Position numbers and translations under genes: made by a program | The notes under the pieces: generated by a model | Databases searched by the model: none | What the model was told of the DNA's origin: nothing | What the model saw: the letters and a program-made list of their open reading frames with translations, nothing else | Shown: one piece after another, positions 35,803 through 46,289 of the stretch | Position numbering within the stretch: the first letter of the stretch is position 1 | How the letters are laid out: each line of letters opens with the position of its first letter | Source: Paramacrobiotus metropolitanus | Taxonomy: Eukaryota > Tardigrada > Eutardigrada > Parachela > Macrobiotidae | Assembly (NCBI RefSeq): GCF_019649055.1 | Contig: NW_026570321.1 | Span: 460,073-524,072 of the forward strand | Reading direction: 5' to 3' | DNA length: 64,000 nucleotides

Positions 35803-37248
35803 TGCCTCTGGGGGGATGCCGAGCTCCTGTGAGGCTGGACACACTCCCGGATCCACGAGAAGACGACGGTCGCCGGTGTCTGTGTGCGCTCAAAAACATC
35901 AAATTCTCTTAATCCGTTTATCATATCACATCAATTCCATAAGGCACAATTCCATTTAATACGATGTGAATAAAGAGATCCGATTATAAAAATACTATCA
36001 GAAAACAGATCAACAGTTAAACAGATCAACAAAAGTATTAATCAAAATGTAGACTAGGATCCTCCATTTCTGACTCGTAAAGGTCACAGGTCCTGTCCAC
36101 CGTTTCCCGCACTTTGGCCCATTCCGCTCCGTTGAGCAACTTCGCGCATCCATAATGCGACTTCCATCACAATCCGCTTTGAGAATCGGGTGCGTATCAA
36201 GTACGACTTAGGAATACTGCTTCATCTTTGGAATATGGTGCGTATCAATTGTACGACTTAAAAATGAGATCCGTTAAAGGTCATGGAGGGACGTCGTGTA
36301 GACAAGCGTAATTCGCTTCCTCCCTGATAAAGGTCATCCTTTATTGAGATGATCCGTTGAGATGTGCGACTCGTTATGGGTTAATGGTCCCAAAAGGTCA
36401 TGCGACTGGAATTCCGGTACGGTGACTCTCTTGGGCGGTAATGATCCCAAGGGTCATCCAACTTTTCTTCAAACTTCCATTAAAGGTCATGGAGGAACTT
36501 AGCCGATTTTTGCCGACTTTCAAGCATTTCTTCGCTTGCCCCCCTGGTAAAACTTTAAGTTGACCTTTCCGTCGCACATCCCACTTCAATATGCCTCGAG
36601 CGGCCAGAGTGCCGGCAGAGTTTACCGTAACATCTCTGATGGGGCCGGCTAACTACCGCATTAAATTAACCCCATGACGCTTCCACATTAAATCTTTTAC
36701 TCTTGTTCGCCGCTTGTGGCCCAGCTTCCGTACGAGAGATCCGGCTTGATTACCGTTATTTCTCTCGTTAAGTTTTGACACTGAATCGCTTAAGGAGAGT
36801 GGCCGGCATAGTACACCGTAGCGTCTCTGATGGGGCCGGCTAATAGACCGAATCAAATTTAACCCCAATAATATTTCCACCTGTTGTCTTTCTCTTTTTC
36901 GCCGCTTATGGCCCATCTTCGTCTTCAAGAGATCCGGCTTGATTACCGTAGTTTCTCTTGCTAATTTATAACACTGAGTCGCTTAAGGAGGAGAGCCGGC
37001 TGACTGCCGTAGCAACTCCTTTGGGGCCGGCGTAATAGACCGAATCAATTTAAACCCCAATCGCTGCTCCACATGATTTCTTTATCCTTTGCGGTTCTGT
37101 GCTATAAACGCTGAAAACAACAAATACACAAATACAGTTTATGTAGACAAGTCATATCGCCCTCATATACAACACCATTTTTCATTTTTGTGACGTACCG
37201 ACAAATGCCGTAGACGTCCTTTTAATAGTGTGATCCTAACGACCAACA
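35803..37248 (-). other. 3' noncoding region of the giant element
   Basis: Between the last ORF and the 3' LTR. It contains five plus-oriented AAAGGTCA copies at 36078-36490, one in the opposite orientation near 36554, and the 191-bp-period repeat at 36590-37090. The bases next to the LTR (on the minus strand CCCCCCAGAGGCA) are a poor polypurine tract. Confidence 0.6.
36590..37090 (-). repeat. 191-bp-period tandem repeat in the 3' noncoding region
   Basis: GGGGCCGG recurs at 36641, 36832 and 37023, exactly 191 apart each time. It sits within longer diverged units that share GAGATCCGGCTTGATTACCG, CGCTTAAGGAG and AACCCCAAT. A 22-base stretch in the third unit (36995-37016) is identical to 60329-60350 in the 5' leader. 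CGCCGCTTGTGGCCCA also occurs in both (about 36708 and 60419). Confidence 0.8.
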
Positions 37249-39993
37249 CTATTCCATTTCATTTGAATCATCTTCGCCGTCTCTCGGCGGACGTTTCTTA
37301 GTGCTTTCCGGTTGATTACGGTCAGATGTTCGGTCGACTGGTTCTGTTGAATCAACCGCCATGACCTTTTCCAGATCAACTTCTCGCTGACCGCGACCTT
37401 TCCCTTGGCGGCTGCGTTTAACCGCCTCTACCCGGTGGCGTGCGTCATTTTCTTCCAGTCGCAGTCTTCGGTTATTAGGGTCGTCCGCCAGTCGCCGTTG
37501 CACATCAGCGAGGTTATCGCGGAGTCGCTGGTTTCTTAGGCCGCGTCGTCCTATCTGGTTAGGGGCGCGTTCTGGGCGTCGGTCGCCTTTATTCACCAGA
37601 AATTCGTTGATGTAGACGTCTACTCCGTCCATTGGTTCAACATAATCGCTTCCCATAGTATCTTTGATCTTATTAATCCGCTCTTCGACCTGGGAGGCAT
37701 GGCGCTGTGTAAGGTTTCCCTTTTCCCTTCGTGTCCTACACTTTTTCAACGCCTTCCGAGCCGTGTGGGCTATTCCAACATGTTCCATAGGCTCTCCCAA
37801 CTTAACCACGTGAGGTCGGAAAAGTGGCGGGATGTCGTCCTTCATTGTGTTGGAAACCAACTGGTTCTGTGTTTTATAGTGTGCCAATCTCGCAGCGAAG
37901 ACCTTCTGCCCCATCCTTTTTGCGGCATGGTCTGTGGGATCCACCTGTAATCCGATCGATGCTCTAGCTGCAAGTAACTTGAAGGCCGGATTCACATGTC
38001 GTAGAACGAATTGAGCCACATATTCTTGTCGTTCATCATAGTCTGTGTAATAAAATTGTGTCATCCCGACTGGGTCAGTCGTGTCCAATGGCACATCCAA
38101 TAGGCTCAAATCCAGCAAACTGTGTAATCCATTTCGTCGGATGGGGAGATAACAATCTCGCGCAGAGTCACGAGGAATGTATAGTCGACGAAAAGTTCCT
38201 TCTTCCACTCCCCTCTTAATCTCTCTCGCGTACCCAGAATCGAGTAGGAATTGGCTCAACTGTCTCAGAATTGTGCCAATTTTGTTGGCTTCAACCGAAT
38301 CCGGCTCAAGTCCAAAGTATCGACAAATTTCGACCGTTTGCTCATCGATATCAGTCGTCTTATATTCCATGTCAATACTTTCTGGTTGTCGGTTATTAAA
38401 TCTGGAGTTTAATCGCTGATCCCCTTGGCGACGATTATCCGGTTCGCCTTGACCTTCCAGTTCGCGTCGGTCTGCTGATGCTGGCTGCGACGGTTCATTA
38501 CTCGTCGATGAAGCCGGTTGAAGGTCACTATCCAAGATTACATTTCGTCGGTGGGTCACATTCTCTTGAGACGTGGTTTCGACAACTGAGCCAGTACCTT
38601 CCATCGCGTCATCTTCTTGTACGGTACTCACGATGGGATCCACTACATGAACCACTGACTCCACCCGCTGATACTTTGGGGGTGAATCTTCCCGTTCAGT
38701 GCTTGATGACCTTTTATTTGCGCCCGAGTCAAAGGTCGCGTAGAATGCAGCCCTCTGTTGCCATCTTTTATCGCGTGGGTCAGGCGTTCGATTTCGCGTA
38801 TGTTCGCGTCTTTTATCCCATGACCTTTCGGGTGTTGACATCCTGACGTTACGATTACGGAAAGCAACTTCCGTCGGCACCTGATGTCCTTCCTTTTCAG
38901 GTTCTGTACGGAATGTCTCCGCACGCCGTTTGTCTTCACGTTCTCTGGTCGCTGCCAGTAACTTCGTTGTGTCGATCTTCCTCTGAATGCTCATCTCTGT
39001 TACTTCGTCGCCGTGGCGTACCCATCCTCTTCCGCCGCGGTAATCCCTGTCGCGGGAACGTTCGCGTGACCTTTCACGGTGGTAGTCACGTGTCCTTTCA
39101 CGAGAGTGTTCACGTGACCTTTCGCTCCGTCGTTCCGAAATCCGTTCATGTTCACGTGAATGTCCGCGTGACCTTTCTCTATGCGGAGGCGACCGTGGCC
39201 GTATGAAGCCTTCATCCCGTTTGAAGCTTCTGAGTGCTTGCAGCACATCGCTTTCGGTTCGGCGAGATTTACGTAGGTCATCCATACGTCTTTCGACTTC
39301 CTTCTTTATGTATGGTGCCGGCGCGAACCCGTCTTGCAGTCGTTTCTTCTCCCGCAACAGCATTTTGAATATCTCGTCTGACATAGCGGCTGGATCCTTC
39401 GTTAACGTTTCAATTTGAATGATAAGCGACTGTCGTACGAGTTGCATTTCGTCTTCATTAAGGCTGGCCGTGCCCGTAGGTGCAACTAAACTCGATGTGC
39501 TGGGCAGCCCCTCTCGTGCGGCCTGTTCACTTGCTCTCTTATTTTCCGCATTAATTTTCGCGCGGATTTCGTCTTCCATCTGCTGAGCTCGCATCTTCGC
39601 TTGGTCTTCTTCAAATTTCTTCCGATACGCGTCTGTCTGTGGACACTTCAACGGCTCCAAGGTGTCATCCCAACCAGGTTCGTTGTTCCGGATCGCTTCC
39701 CGGTAGCGATCCTCGAGTAGCATTCGCTCTTCCATTGGGATGCTGCCGTAGTTCCTTGCGCTTATCAGATTGCGGAAGACATCCAGGTTCCCGCGTTTGG
39801 CTTCCGAGACTCCAACAAGTGCGACAATATGTGGGTCATCCAGCTTGTGAATGCATGCGTAGCACGGAAATTTCTTATCAACCTTTTTGTTATTACGTAG
39901 ACAGTCCGGACACTTTGGATTGTAGCCCGTAAACCGATCGATGTCTGCCGCCGTTCCCGTACGTTTAGGAGTGGCTTGACCTTTCTGTGCCAT
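37249..39993 (-). CDS. accessory ORF5 of the giant element: CxxC zinc and SR-rich protein
   Basis: A 914-residue intact frame, the last ORF before the 3' LTR, where env would lie in a retrovirus. I see no signal peptide or membrane segment, so it is not an envelope protein. The N-terminus has a four-Cys cluster (C28, C31, C44, C47) fit to bind zinc. A charged helical stretch (about 110-270) follows, then an Arg-Ser-rich tract (about 270-325: RERSRGHSREHE, SRERTRDYHRERSRERSRD). A structured C-terminal half starts about residue 560 (TVEICRYFGLEPDSVEANK) and ends with a basic Arg-rich tail. SR tracts are typical of RNA-binding and splicing factors. Part of the SR tract is written by three CGTGACCTTTC copies. 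Binding of element RNA is a guess. No match is recognised. Confidence 0.75.
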   Translation of the reverse strand: MAQKGQATPKRTGTAADIDRFTGYNPKCPDCLRNNKKVDKKFPCYACIHKLDDPHIVALVGVSEAKRGNLDVFRNLISARNYGSIPMEERMLLEDRYREAIRNNEPGWDDTLEPLKCPQTDAYRKKFEEDQAKMRAQQMEDEIRAKINAENKRASEQAAREGLPSTSSLVAPTGTASLNEDEMQLVRQSLIIQIETLTKDPAAMSDEIFKMLLREKKRLQDGFAPAPYIKKEVERRMDDLRKSRRTESDVLQALRSFKRDEGFIRPRSPPHRERSRGHSREHERISERRSERSREHSRERTRDYHRERSRERSRDRDYRGGRGWVRHGDEVTEMSIQRKIDTTKLLAATREREDKRRAETFRTEPEKEGHQVPTEVAFRNRNVRMSTPERSWDKRREHTRNRTPDPRDKRWQQRAAFYATFDSGANKRSSSTEREDSPPKYQRVESVVHVVDPIVSTVQEDDAMEGTGSVVETTSQENVTHRRNVILDSDLQPASSTSNEPSQPASADRRELEGQGEPDNRRQGDQRLNSRFNNRQPESIDMEYKTTDIDEQTVEICRYFGLEPDSVEANKIGTILRQLSQFLLDSGYAREIKRGVEEGTFRRLYIPRDSARDCYLPIRRNGLHSLLDLSLLDVPLDTTDPVGMTQFYYTDYDERQEYVAQFVLRHVNPAFKLLAARASIGLQVDPTDHAAKRMGQKVFAARLAHYKTQNQLVSNTMKDDIPPLFRPHVVKLGEPMEHVGIAHTARKALKKCRTRREKGNLTQRHASQVEERINKIKDTMGSDYVEPMDGVDVYINEFLVNKGDRRPERAPNQIGRRGLRNQRLRDNLADVQRRLADDPNNRRLRLEENDARHRVEAVKRSRQGKGRGQREVDLEKVMAVDSTEPVDRTSDRNQPESTKKRPPRDGEDDSNEME

Positions 39994-40334
39994 TTTTCCG
40001 CTTCAATCTGTAATTACAAAACAATCCGTCATATTAACTTTTCCACGTTAATCCTTCCATTTCCTATCCATATCAAGGCTTTTCTATCATTTTTACGCCT
40101 ATTCCGTTACTGAGCTGAGACTTTCCTAGCTCCTGCTGCCTTTTTCTATCACTGTAACGTGGTGACCTTTCTCACGTTATCAGCACTTTCTGACTACTGT
40201 GACCTTTTCTATTAGTCCTAGTACTGCTTTCAGTTGACCTTTCGTAACACTTTTTCGCTTTCGTTTTAAACTGTTTTATGCTTTTTCTGTAATATGCAGG
40301 GTTCATTACTCGCTGCATACTACACTCGATTAGT
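39994..40334 (-). other. spacer between accessory ORFs
   Basis: No frame. It contains three TGACCTTT copies between about 40153 and 40243. Confidence 0.6.
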
Positions 40335-41369
40335 TCACTCGGATTCTTTCATCGATGGTTTATACGGCTTGAAATCGATTCGGCCATCTGGCTTAATATG
40401 AAGCACTTCGTCCGCGATCAAGGCTTCAACGGCATTCTTAATCCACTCTTTATCGCTTTCAATATTCAAATCTCCCAATTCGTAATTGACGGCCATGAAG
40501 TTTGAAAGGTCATTCCATGACGCTCCATTGGTACCGCCAATGGCGTCCAAAGCCACGTCTGTGATGGCTATCTTCCAGGCCTCCAGTTCCATTTTCAGTC
40601 TGGGCGTTCGTTCCGTGCCCTGTTTCGGAAGGTAGTAGACGACTTTGTTGTCCTTGTTGTATTTACATCCCAACTTTCCTTCCTTATATGCTCGTTTCAG
40701 AGCCCGTTCAGTCATATTAAGTGACGACCTTCCGTTCGTATTTATCGCCACTTGTCTTTTCAGGTCTGTCCCAAGCATTTCTTTCTCCCGAATAATCTGG
40801 AGTGCGTTCTGGACTTCGTTCCATGTACGATTATTCACGTCCAATGCCGGCCCTAACATGTAATCTGTAGCCTCCTTTGCCGGTGTACCGCTACTTTTCT
40901 GGGAGGATGTCGAGTCCGTTGGGTCAGCCGTCGCTGTCTCGTCGATCCTCAGCTTTGCCAGTGATCCTGATGATGACCCCGCCGATTTTGGTTCGGCTGT
41001 CTTCTTCTCCTCCTGTGGCAAAGTCTCTTGACCTTTTAAATCGCCGACCGACTTCGATCGTTCCTTCTCAAAGACGTCCTTTAATGGTATGAACAGTGAT
41101 TTGTGAAACACCTGGCGCGCCGAATCCGCTTCAGCTTCTGCCGCTGCCTTATCCATCGGGAGCATGACCTTTTCTTTCTCCCGTTTATCTGAAGTTTCAT
41201 GAATTTTTGGTTGATCATCTGCGGTAGTTCCAGATGTTTCTTGACCTTTCGGCTGTTCGCCTTTTTCTGTCGCAGGTCCAGACGGAGCCGTTGTTGTAGT
41301 ATCGTCATCACTTCCCGATTCCGAGTCCATTGGGCCTTTTGTCTTCGATGAAACTGGGACCTTTTCCAT
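40335..41369 (-). CDS. duplicated 3' part of accessory ORF4 with winged-helix-like end
   Basis: A 344-residue frame identical over most of its length to the C-terminal part of the 41308-46164 frame, because of a 958-bp tandem duplication. It has the natural C-terminus (RIDFKPYKPSMKESE). A first module (TWNEVQNALQIIREKEML to VVYYLPKQG, about 180-250) and a second (AWKIAITDVALDAIGG to LHIKPDGRIDFKP, about 268-335) each read as helix-helix-helix plus wing. The second resembles the linker-histone globular domain. These fold calls are by eye. It is probably not an independent gene but the displaced end of ORF4. Confidence 0.6.
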   Translation of the reverse strand: MEKVPVSSKTKGPMDSESGSDDDTTTTAPSGPATEKGEQPKGQETSGTTADDQPKIHETSDKREKEKVMLPMDKAAAEAEADSARQVFHKSLFIPLKDVFEKERSKSVGDLKGQETLPQEEKKTAEPKSAGSSSGSLAKLRIDETATADPTDSTSSQKSSGTPAKEATDYMLGPALDVNNRTWNEVQNALQIIREKEMLGTDLKRQVAINTNGRSSLNMTERALKRAYKEGKLGCKYNKDNKVVYYLPKQGTERTPRLKMELEAWKIAITDVALDAIGGTNGASWNDLSNFMAVNYELGDLNIESDKEWIKNAVEALIADEVLHIKPDGRIDFKPYKPSMKESE

Positions 41370-42330
41370 ATCCGATCAAGGCTTCAACGGCATTCTTAAT
41401 CCACTCTTTATCGCTTTCAATATTCAAATCTCCCAATTCGTAATTGACGGCCATGAAGTTTGAAAGGTCATTCCATGACGCTCCATTGGTACCGCCAATG
41501 GCGTCCAAAGCCACGTCTGTGATGGCTATCTTCCAGGCCTCCAGTTCCATTTTCAGTCTGGGCGTTCGTTCCGTGCCCTGTTTCGGAAGGTAGTAGACGA
41601 CTTTGTTGTCCTTGTTGTATTTACATCCCAACTTTCCTTCCTTATATGCTCGTTTCAGAGCCCGTTCAGTCATATTAAGTGACGACCTTCCGTTCGTATT
41701 TATCGCCACTTGTCTTTTCAGGTCTGTCCCAAGCATTTCTTTCTCCCGAATAATCTGGAGTGCGTTCTGGACTTCGTTCCATGTACGATTATTCACGTCC
41801 AATGCCGGCCCTAACATGTAATCTGTAGCCTCCTTTGCCGGTGTACCGCTACTTTTCTGGGAGGATGTCGAGTCCGTTGGGTCAGCCGTCGCTGTCTCGT
41901 CGATCCTCAGCTTTGCCAGTGATCCTGATGATGACCCCGCCGATTTTGGTTCGGCTGTCTTCTTCTCCTCCTGTGGCAAAGTCTCTTGACCTTTTAAATC
42001 GCCGACCGACTTCGATCGTTCCTTCTCAAAGACGTCCTTTAATGGTATGAACAGTGATTTGTGAAACACCTGGCGCGCCGAATCCGCTTCAGCTTCTGCC
42101 GCTGCCTTATCCATCGGGAGCATGACCTTTTCTTTCTCCCGTTTATCTGAAGTTTCATGAATTTTTGGTTGATCATCTGCGGTAGTTCCAGATGTTTCTT
42201 GACCTTTCGGCTGTTCGCCTTTTTCTGTCGCAGGTCCAGACGGAGCCGTTGTTGTAGTATCGTCATCACTTCCCGATTCCGAGTCCATTGGGCCTTTTGT
42301 CTTCGATGAAACTGGGACCTTTTCCATATC
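40415..42330 (-). repeat. 958-bp perfect tandem duplication
   Basis: 40415-41372 and 41373-42330 appear identical throughout. 958 is not a multiple of three, so the duplication throws ORF4 out of frame at the junction. It is either a very recent event or an assembly artefact. Confidence 0.9.
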
Positions 42331-45300
42331 CTGACTGTCGGACATATTACAGTGGATCTGTCTTTCCGGCGGTATTAGACCGACTCTCGTGTATCGGATC
42401 GGGTGTCCTCTATGTGCGTTTGTCGTGGCAAGGACGTTCTGTTTAATCAACTTTGGCAATACGCGTTCGGTTGCCGTGTCGATCTCCTTTATCATTCCAT
42501 TTCCGTCGTTCCAAACTGCGTTGATGTACTGGCTAATCCGGTGACTCGTTGATCCTAATGGGCTTGTCATTCCCGCGATTGCCCTTTCCACTCGCATTGG
42601 GACCGCTTCATTCGGAGTTGTCAGCGCCTTATCCGAACTGGCTGGTCTGAACAACTTGGCCTCATACGAGAAACTCGGGTGCTTCTGGATAAGTTTTCCT
42701 GCGTTCCGTGCGAATTCCAATACGACGTCAAACTTCTGTTTAGTAAAGCTACGACGCTGTCTCTTCAAATACGTCTTCAGGCCTGATTTAAATTTGGATG
42801 TCACCGATGCTGTTCTTATTCGTGTGAAATTCTTCTCCGCTCCGTTATACGCTTTGATTATTTCCTCGACCGTGTTCAAATTATCATCATCTGGACCATC
42901 AAATTCTTCATCCTCTGTAAAGTCCAATTCACTCTCTCCGTCTGGTTCGGCGTAATTGATCATTGCCATTGCATCAACCTTCATGGCTGTTTTGACCTTT
43001 CCTTTCGTCTTAACGGGCTCGCTCTTTGCTTTTTGCCCTTTATCCAAGGCCTCCGCTAAGCTTCTTGGCTCAGTAATCCTTGATCGTGTCGTTTTCGAAT
43101 CTGTATGTGACCTTGCACTGACCGTCGAAGTGCTTGGAAGGCTCACTTCCGATGCCTCCGATTCACGCGACGTCTCCCGTTTCGCTTTTTCGCGAGTCTG
43201 TTTATCCTTGCGCTCCTTTGGCGTGGATGCGGAGATGACAATGGGGATAGCTTGTTTCACCGCTATGACCTTTCCTTTGAGTTTTGATGGCTCTGCTGTA
43301 GCCGATTGAATAACTTTCTTTGACTTCGTAGGTGTCGATGACCTTTCTTCAACTTCGCCAACTGACTCGTCCAATATCTCGACATCATGCGACGCTGGTT
43401 CATCTCTTTTCTTCTTCCCGGTGCTTATGCTATCGCTTTCGTCACCGCTCTTCTTCTTCTTATCTTCTTCCTCCTGTCGTTTCTTCTTATCTTCTTCCTC
43501 CCGTCGTTTCTTGAGGAAATCGCCTTTCTTAACCTTGTCACGGTTCATGGCCTCTTCCAATCTGGGCGCTTTTCTCGGTTTGACTTTTGAGGGCTTGACC
43601 TTTAAGGGCTTTTTGTGCTTGTCGGCCATTTCTTCGTCTGAGCCTTCTTCCTCAGGTGGGTTATCGTCTTCCGTCTCTGGTTCGTCGTCACCAGGTGGAT
43701 TACAATGGCCACAGTTTGGTTCATCACACTGAAGGTGCTCATGACTTCCTTGGGCAATCTCGAATACTCTTTGTAGAGAGCGTCTGGCCCCTCCTATTTC
43801 AGTTACATTTGCCGACGTGCCCGGCGCCTCTTCCGTCTCTCCGGCTCCGCCTTCTTGTGCCGGGGGATGAATTTCCAAGTGTCTTGTCTCTTTCGGAGAT
43901 CCCTGTGAGGCGACCTCCCACAAAGGGTTCTTCTTAGCGTCGTAAAATACCGTTTTGTACGATCCGTCTTCCATTCGTCTTGTGAGTCGGAAATGTGCTC
44001 CATCGATTTCCGCCCGATGCCGCATCATGCTGATCAGTGTACTCGCTTGAACCACAGCGTCTGTTCGGTCGCTCTCAGGTATCAGATCCCATAACTGCTC
44101 AATCGCTGCCTGATTCGCGTTTCGGGCGCTCTCTTCTGACACATCCCATGGGGCATATGGAACCGGGTCTCCTGTTATTGGATCGACTATCACTGCAGTT
44201 ATGGTTTCCACAGCTTCTCCATTACCACCGAAAAGTCTGAGGGTGACCTTTCTGCTTGTCGCATCTGTATATCTCAGGACCGACTCATAATCATCTGACG
44301 ATCGTTTCTTCGGGTCTGGATCCGCCGTCGGTTTTGAGCGAGTTCTCTCTTTGATCAACAGTTTGCCATCCGTTGTATATGTATATGCCAAGTGGTCATC
44401 ATCTGTGCCCACTTTGATACGGATCCATGCATCCTCTTCGGTTGCGACTTTAGATACCACGTGCTTCATCATCTGAACGATAACTCTCGGGTTATGACGT
44501 TCTTCTGGAGGAATAAACTGTAGCGCCTCATTGACTATCGTTTTTGACTCTTTTCCAATGGCATCCTTGACTGACCTATCCGCGAGGGGATTATACGAGT
44601 CAATCTCTTTGTTCGTTTTCTTATCGACTATTCGTGCAGTGACCTTTCGTTCTCTATGATCTTCCCCAGTGTACTTGGCCGTGAAACTTCTACACTTCGG
44701 GAATCGAATCTGACCTTCCGTTCCTTTCGGCGTGGGTGGTACACTCTTTCTACCCACTGGAATCGGGGCCTGTGGCTTTGCCGGCTCAGCTGGTGTTGCT
44801 TTGCTTTCTGTGGGCTTCTTTGTTCGCTGCCCTTTCTTATCGGTTTCTTTTGGGCTTGTCGTCGGTGACCTCACTCTTTTTCCACTCTTCGTGGTGCCAC
44901 TGGATGGTTCTGTGACCGAACTAGTACGTCCACGTGCTGATCCTGCAACCGAGCTGGCCCGTGACCTTTCTGCTCGTTCCGTTAATACGGCATCAATCTT
45001 CTGCTTTGTGGCCAAAAGATCCTCGTCCGTCATTTCGTCGACTGGGGCGTCTTTTTCAACCATGGTTTTAGATGGTCCCTCGGCGCTGGTAGTCGGCATC
45101 TGTCTCGCTTCCGGGAACACTTTTAGGTACCTAAGAATCTTCTCGATAGTCGAAGGCCATGGTCTACCGTTTAGCGACGGGTGGTATTGCCACATCGATG
45201 CAACTTTTATCGCGTATTCCCTGCGCTCTTTTTCGATCAGTTTCGTTTTTTCCTTCAGCGCGATATGACATGGTTTGATGACAGCTTCCAGACTAATCAG

Positions 45301-46164
45301 CTTTCCATACCATGCGTGTTCATCTTCAACTCGCATATGAATTCGGTAAAGTTCACGACACTTTCGGTTTAATTCCCGGATAGCTTCTAAATCCTTTTCT
45401 GTCAGTTCGTCGTTCTTATCCGGAATGATATTTAAGCGTGCATCGTCCTCTCTCAGATCCAAAGGAAGCTTCGGTGCGTATGCATGTATCGACGGTTCAC
45501 CTGGGGGCGTAAGCCGTAATCCGTCTGGTCCAGTCTCGTCCAAGTTAGGCCCCAGTGACGGTAAAATTCCTCTCGGTCGCCTATTTCCTCTGTTTGGCGA
45601 ATTGCGATGTAGACGCTGCACACCCAGTTGCTGCGGTGTCCTCATACGAGGCGCTCCTATGTCCGATAGTGCCAAGCTTCCGGTCTCCGGAAAAGGCGGT
45701 AGTATCGGAGATGACCTTTGTGATCGCGGTGGAGTTCCGCTGAATCCACCATGTCCCATAAATCGACTCGGTGTGGTCTGTTGCGGTGGCGGCATCAACA
45801 TTCTGGCCGGTCCCATCGGTGGAGTATATGATCCTGGATACGGTTGATAAGGGGCGGCGACCGTTGCTTGTCCCGAATACTGGGTTCCGGCAGGTGAGCC
45901 GTGGTGCACCCAGTTAACCGTATCCTGGTAGCTCGTCTGCTGTCCTGGATCGTGATACACATAATACCCTGGACTGCCGTAGTAACCTCCTTGAACTGTT
46001 CCGGGTTCATTCTGGGCCGTTCCCGCTGATGACGTCGATCCTTCACCATATGAAGTGTCATAGCCGTATTCACCTTCCATTCTTATAGGTGTTGATGCTT
46101 TTAGTGGGTTTCCAATACTTTCCGAGTCTGAATTATCCGAGTTTTGCCGTTCCAATCTTTCCAT
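41308..46164 (-). CDS. accessory ORF4 of the giant element, 1618 residues
   Basis: A long frame directly after pol. The N-terminus is a Pro/Tyr/Gln-rich disordered region (about 20-170). Two related modules follow at about 487-615 and 623-746. Each has a beta part (TARIVDKKTNKEIDSYNPLAD; TAVIVDPITGDPVPYAPWD), a helical part (NEALQFIPPEERHNPRVIVQMM; IEQLWDLIPESDRTDAVVQAST) and a final strand pair, so the protein contains an internal domain duplication. Next come a Lys/Glu-rich region and another folded segment (about 1085-1240), and finally the winged-helix-like end. After residue about 1596 the frame is displaced by the 958-bp duplication and ends early. No membrane segment or signal peptide is seen. 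I recognise no homologue. A chromatin- or nucleic-acid-binding role is inference from the charge and the H1-like end. Confidence 0.75.
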   Translation of the reverse strand: MERLERQNSDNSDSESIGNPLKASTPIRMEGEYGYDTSYGEGSTSSAGTAQNEPGTVQGGYYGSPGYYVYHDPGQQTSYQDTVNWVHHGSPAGTQYSGQATVAAPYQPYPGSYTPPMGPARMLMPPPQQTTPSRFMGHGGFSGTPPRSQRSSPILPPFPETGSLALSDIGAPRMRTPQQLGVQRLHRNSPNRGNRRPRGILPSLGPNLDETGPDGLRLTPPGEPSIHAYAPKLPLDLREDDARLNIIPDKNDELTEKDLEAIRELNRKCRELYRIHMRVEDEHAWYGKLISLEAVIKPCHIALKEKTKLIEKERREYAIKVASMWQYHPSLNGRPWPSTIEKILRYLKVFPEARQMPTTSAEGPSKTMVEKDAPVDEMTDEDLLATKQKIDAVLTERAERSRASSVAGSARGRTSSVTEPSSGTTKSGKRVRSPTTSPKETDKKGQRTKKPTESKATPAEPAKPQAPIPVGRKSVPPTPKGTEGQIRFPKCRSFTAKYTGEDHRERKVTARIVDKKTNKEIDSYNPLADRSVKDAIGKESKTIVNEALQFIPPEERHNPRVIVQMMKHVVSKVATEEDAWIRIKVGTDDDHLAYTYTTDGKLLIKERTRSKPTADPDPKKRSSDDYESVLRYTDATSRKVTLRLFGGNGEAVETITAVIVDPITGDPVPYAPWDVSEESARNANQAAIEQLWDLIPESDRTDAVVQASTLISMMRHRAEIDGAHFRLTRRMEDGSYKTVFYDAKKNPLWEVASQGSPKETRHLEIHPPAQEGGAGETEEAPGTSANVTEIGGARRSLQRVFEIAQGSHEHLQCDEPNCGHCNPPGDDEPETEDDNPPEEEGSDEEMADKHKKPLKVKPSKVKPRKAPRLEEAMNRDKVKKGDFLKKRREEEDKKKRQEEEDKKKKSGDESDSISTGKKKRDEPASHDVEILDESVGEVEERSSTPTKSKKVIQSATAEPSKLKGKVIAVKQAIPIVISASTPKERKDKQTREKAKRETSRESEASEVSLPSTSTVSARSHTDSKTTRSRITEPRSLAEALDKGQKAKSEPVKTKGKVKTAMKVDAMAMINYAEPDGESELDFTEDEEFDGPDDDNLNTVEEIIKAYNGAEKNFTRIRTASVTSKFKSGLKTYLKRQRRSFTKQKFDVVLEFARNAGKLIQKHPSFSYEAKLFRPASSDKALTTPNEAVPMRVERAIAGMTSPLGSTSHRISQYINAVWNDGNGMIKEIDTATERVLPKLIKQNVLATTNAHRGHPIRYTRVGLIPPERQIHCNMSDSQDMEKVPVSSKTKGPMDSESGSDDDTTTTAPSGPATEKGEQPKGQETSGTTADDQPKIHETSDKREKEKVMLPMDKAAAEAEADSARQVFHKSLFIPLKDVFEKERSKSVGDLKGQETLPQEEKKTAEPKSAGSSSGSLAKLRIDETATADPTDSTSSQKSSGTPAKEATDYMLGPALDVNNRTWNEVQNALQIIREKEMLGTDLKRQVAINTNGRSSLNMTERALKRAYKEGKLGCKYNKDNKVVYYLPKQGTERTPRLKMELEAWKIAITDVALDAIGGTNGASWNDLSNFMAVNYELGDLNIESDKEWIKNAVEALIGYGKGPSFIEDKRPNGLGIGK

Positions 46165-46289
46165 TAACTGTGCTTACCTTCTATAAAATGAAACAATTAA
46201 GGTTAACTTTTTTGCACAGTGGTGACCTTTCTTTTTCCTTTCAACTCTTATTTTTAAATTATTGTGACCCCTTATTTATGTCTATGTGG

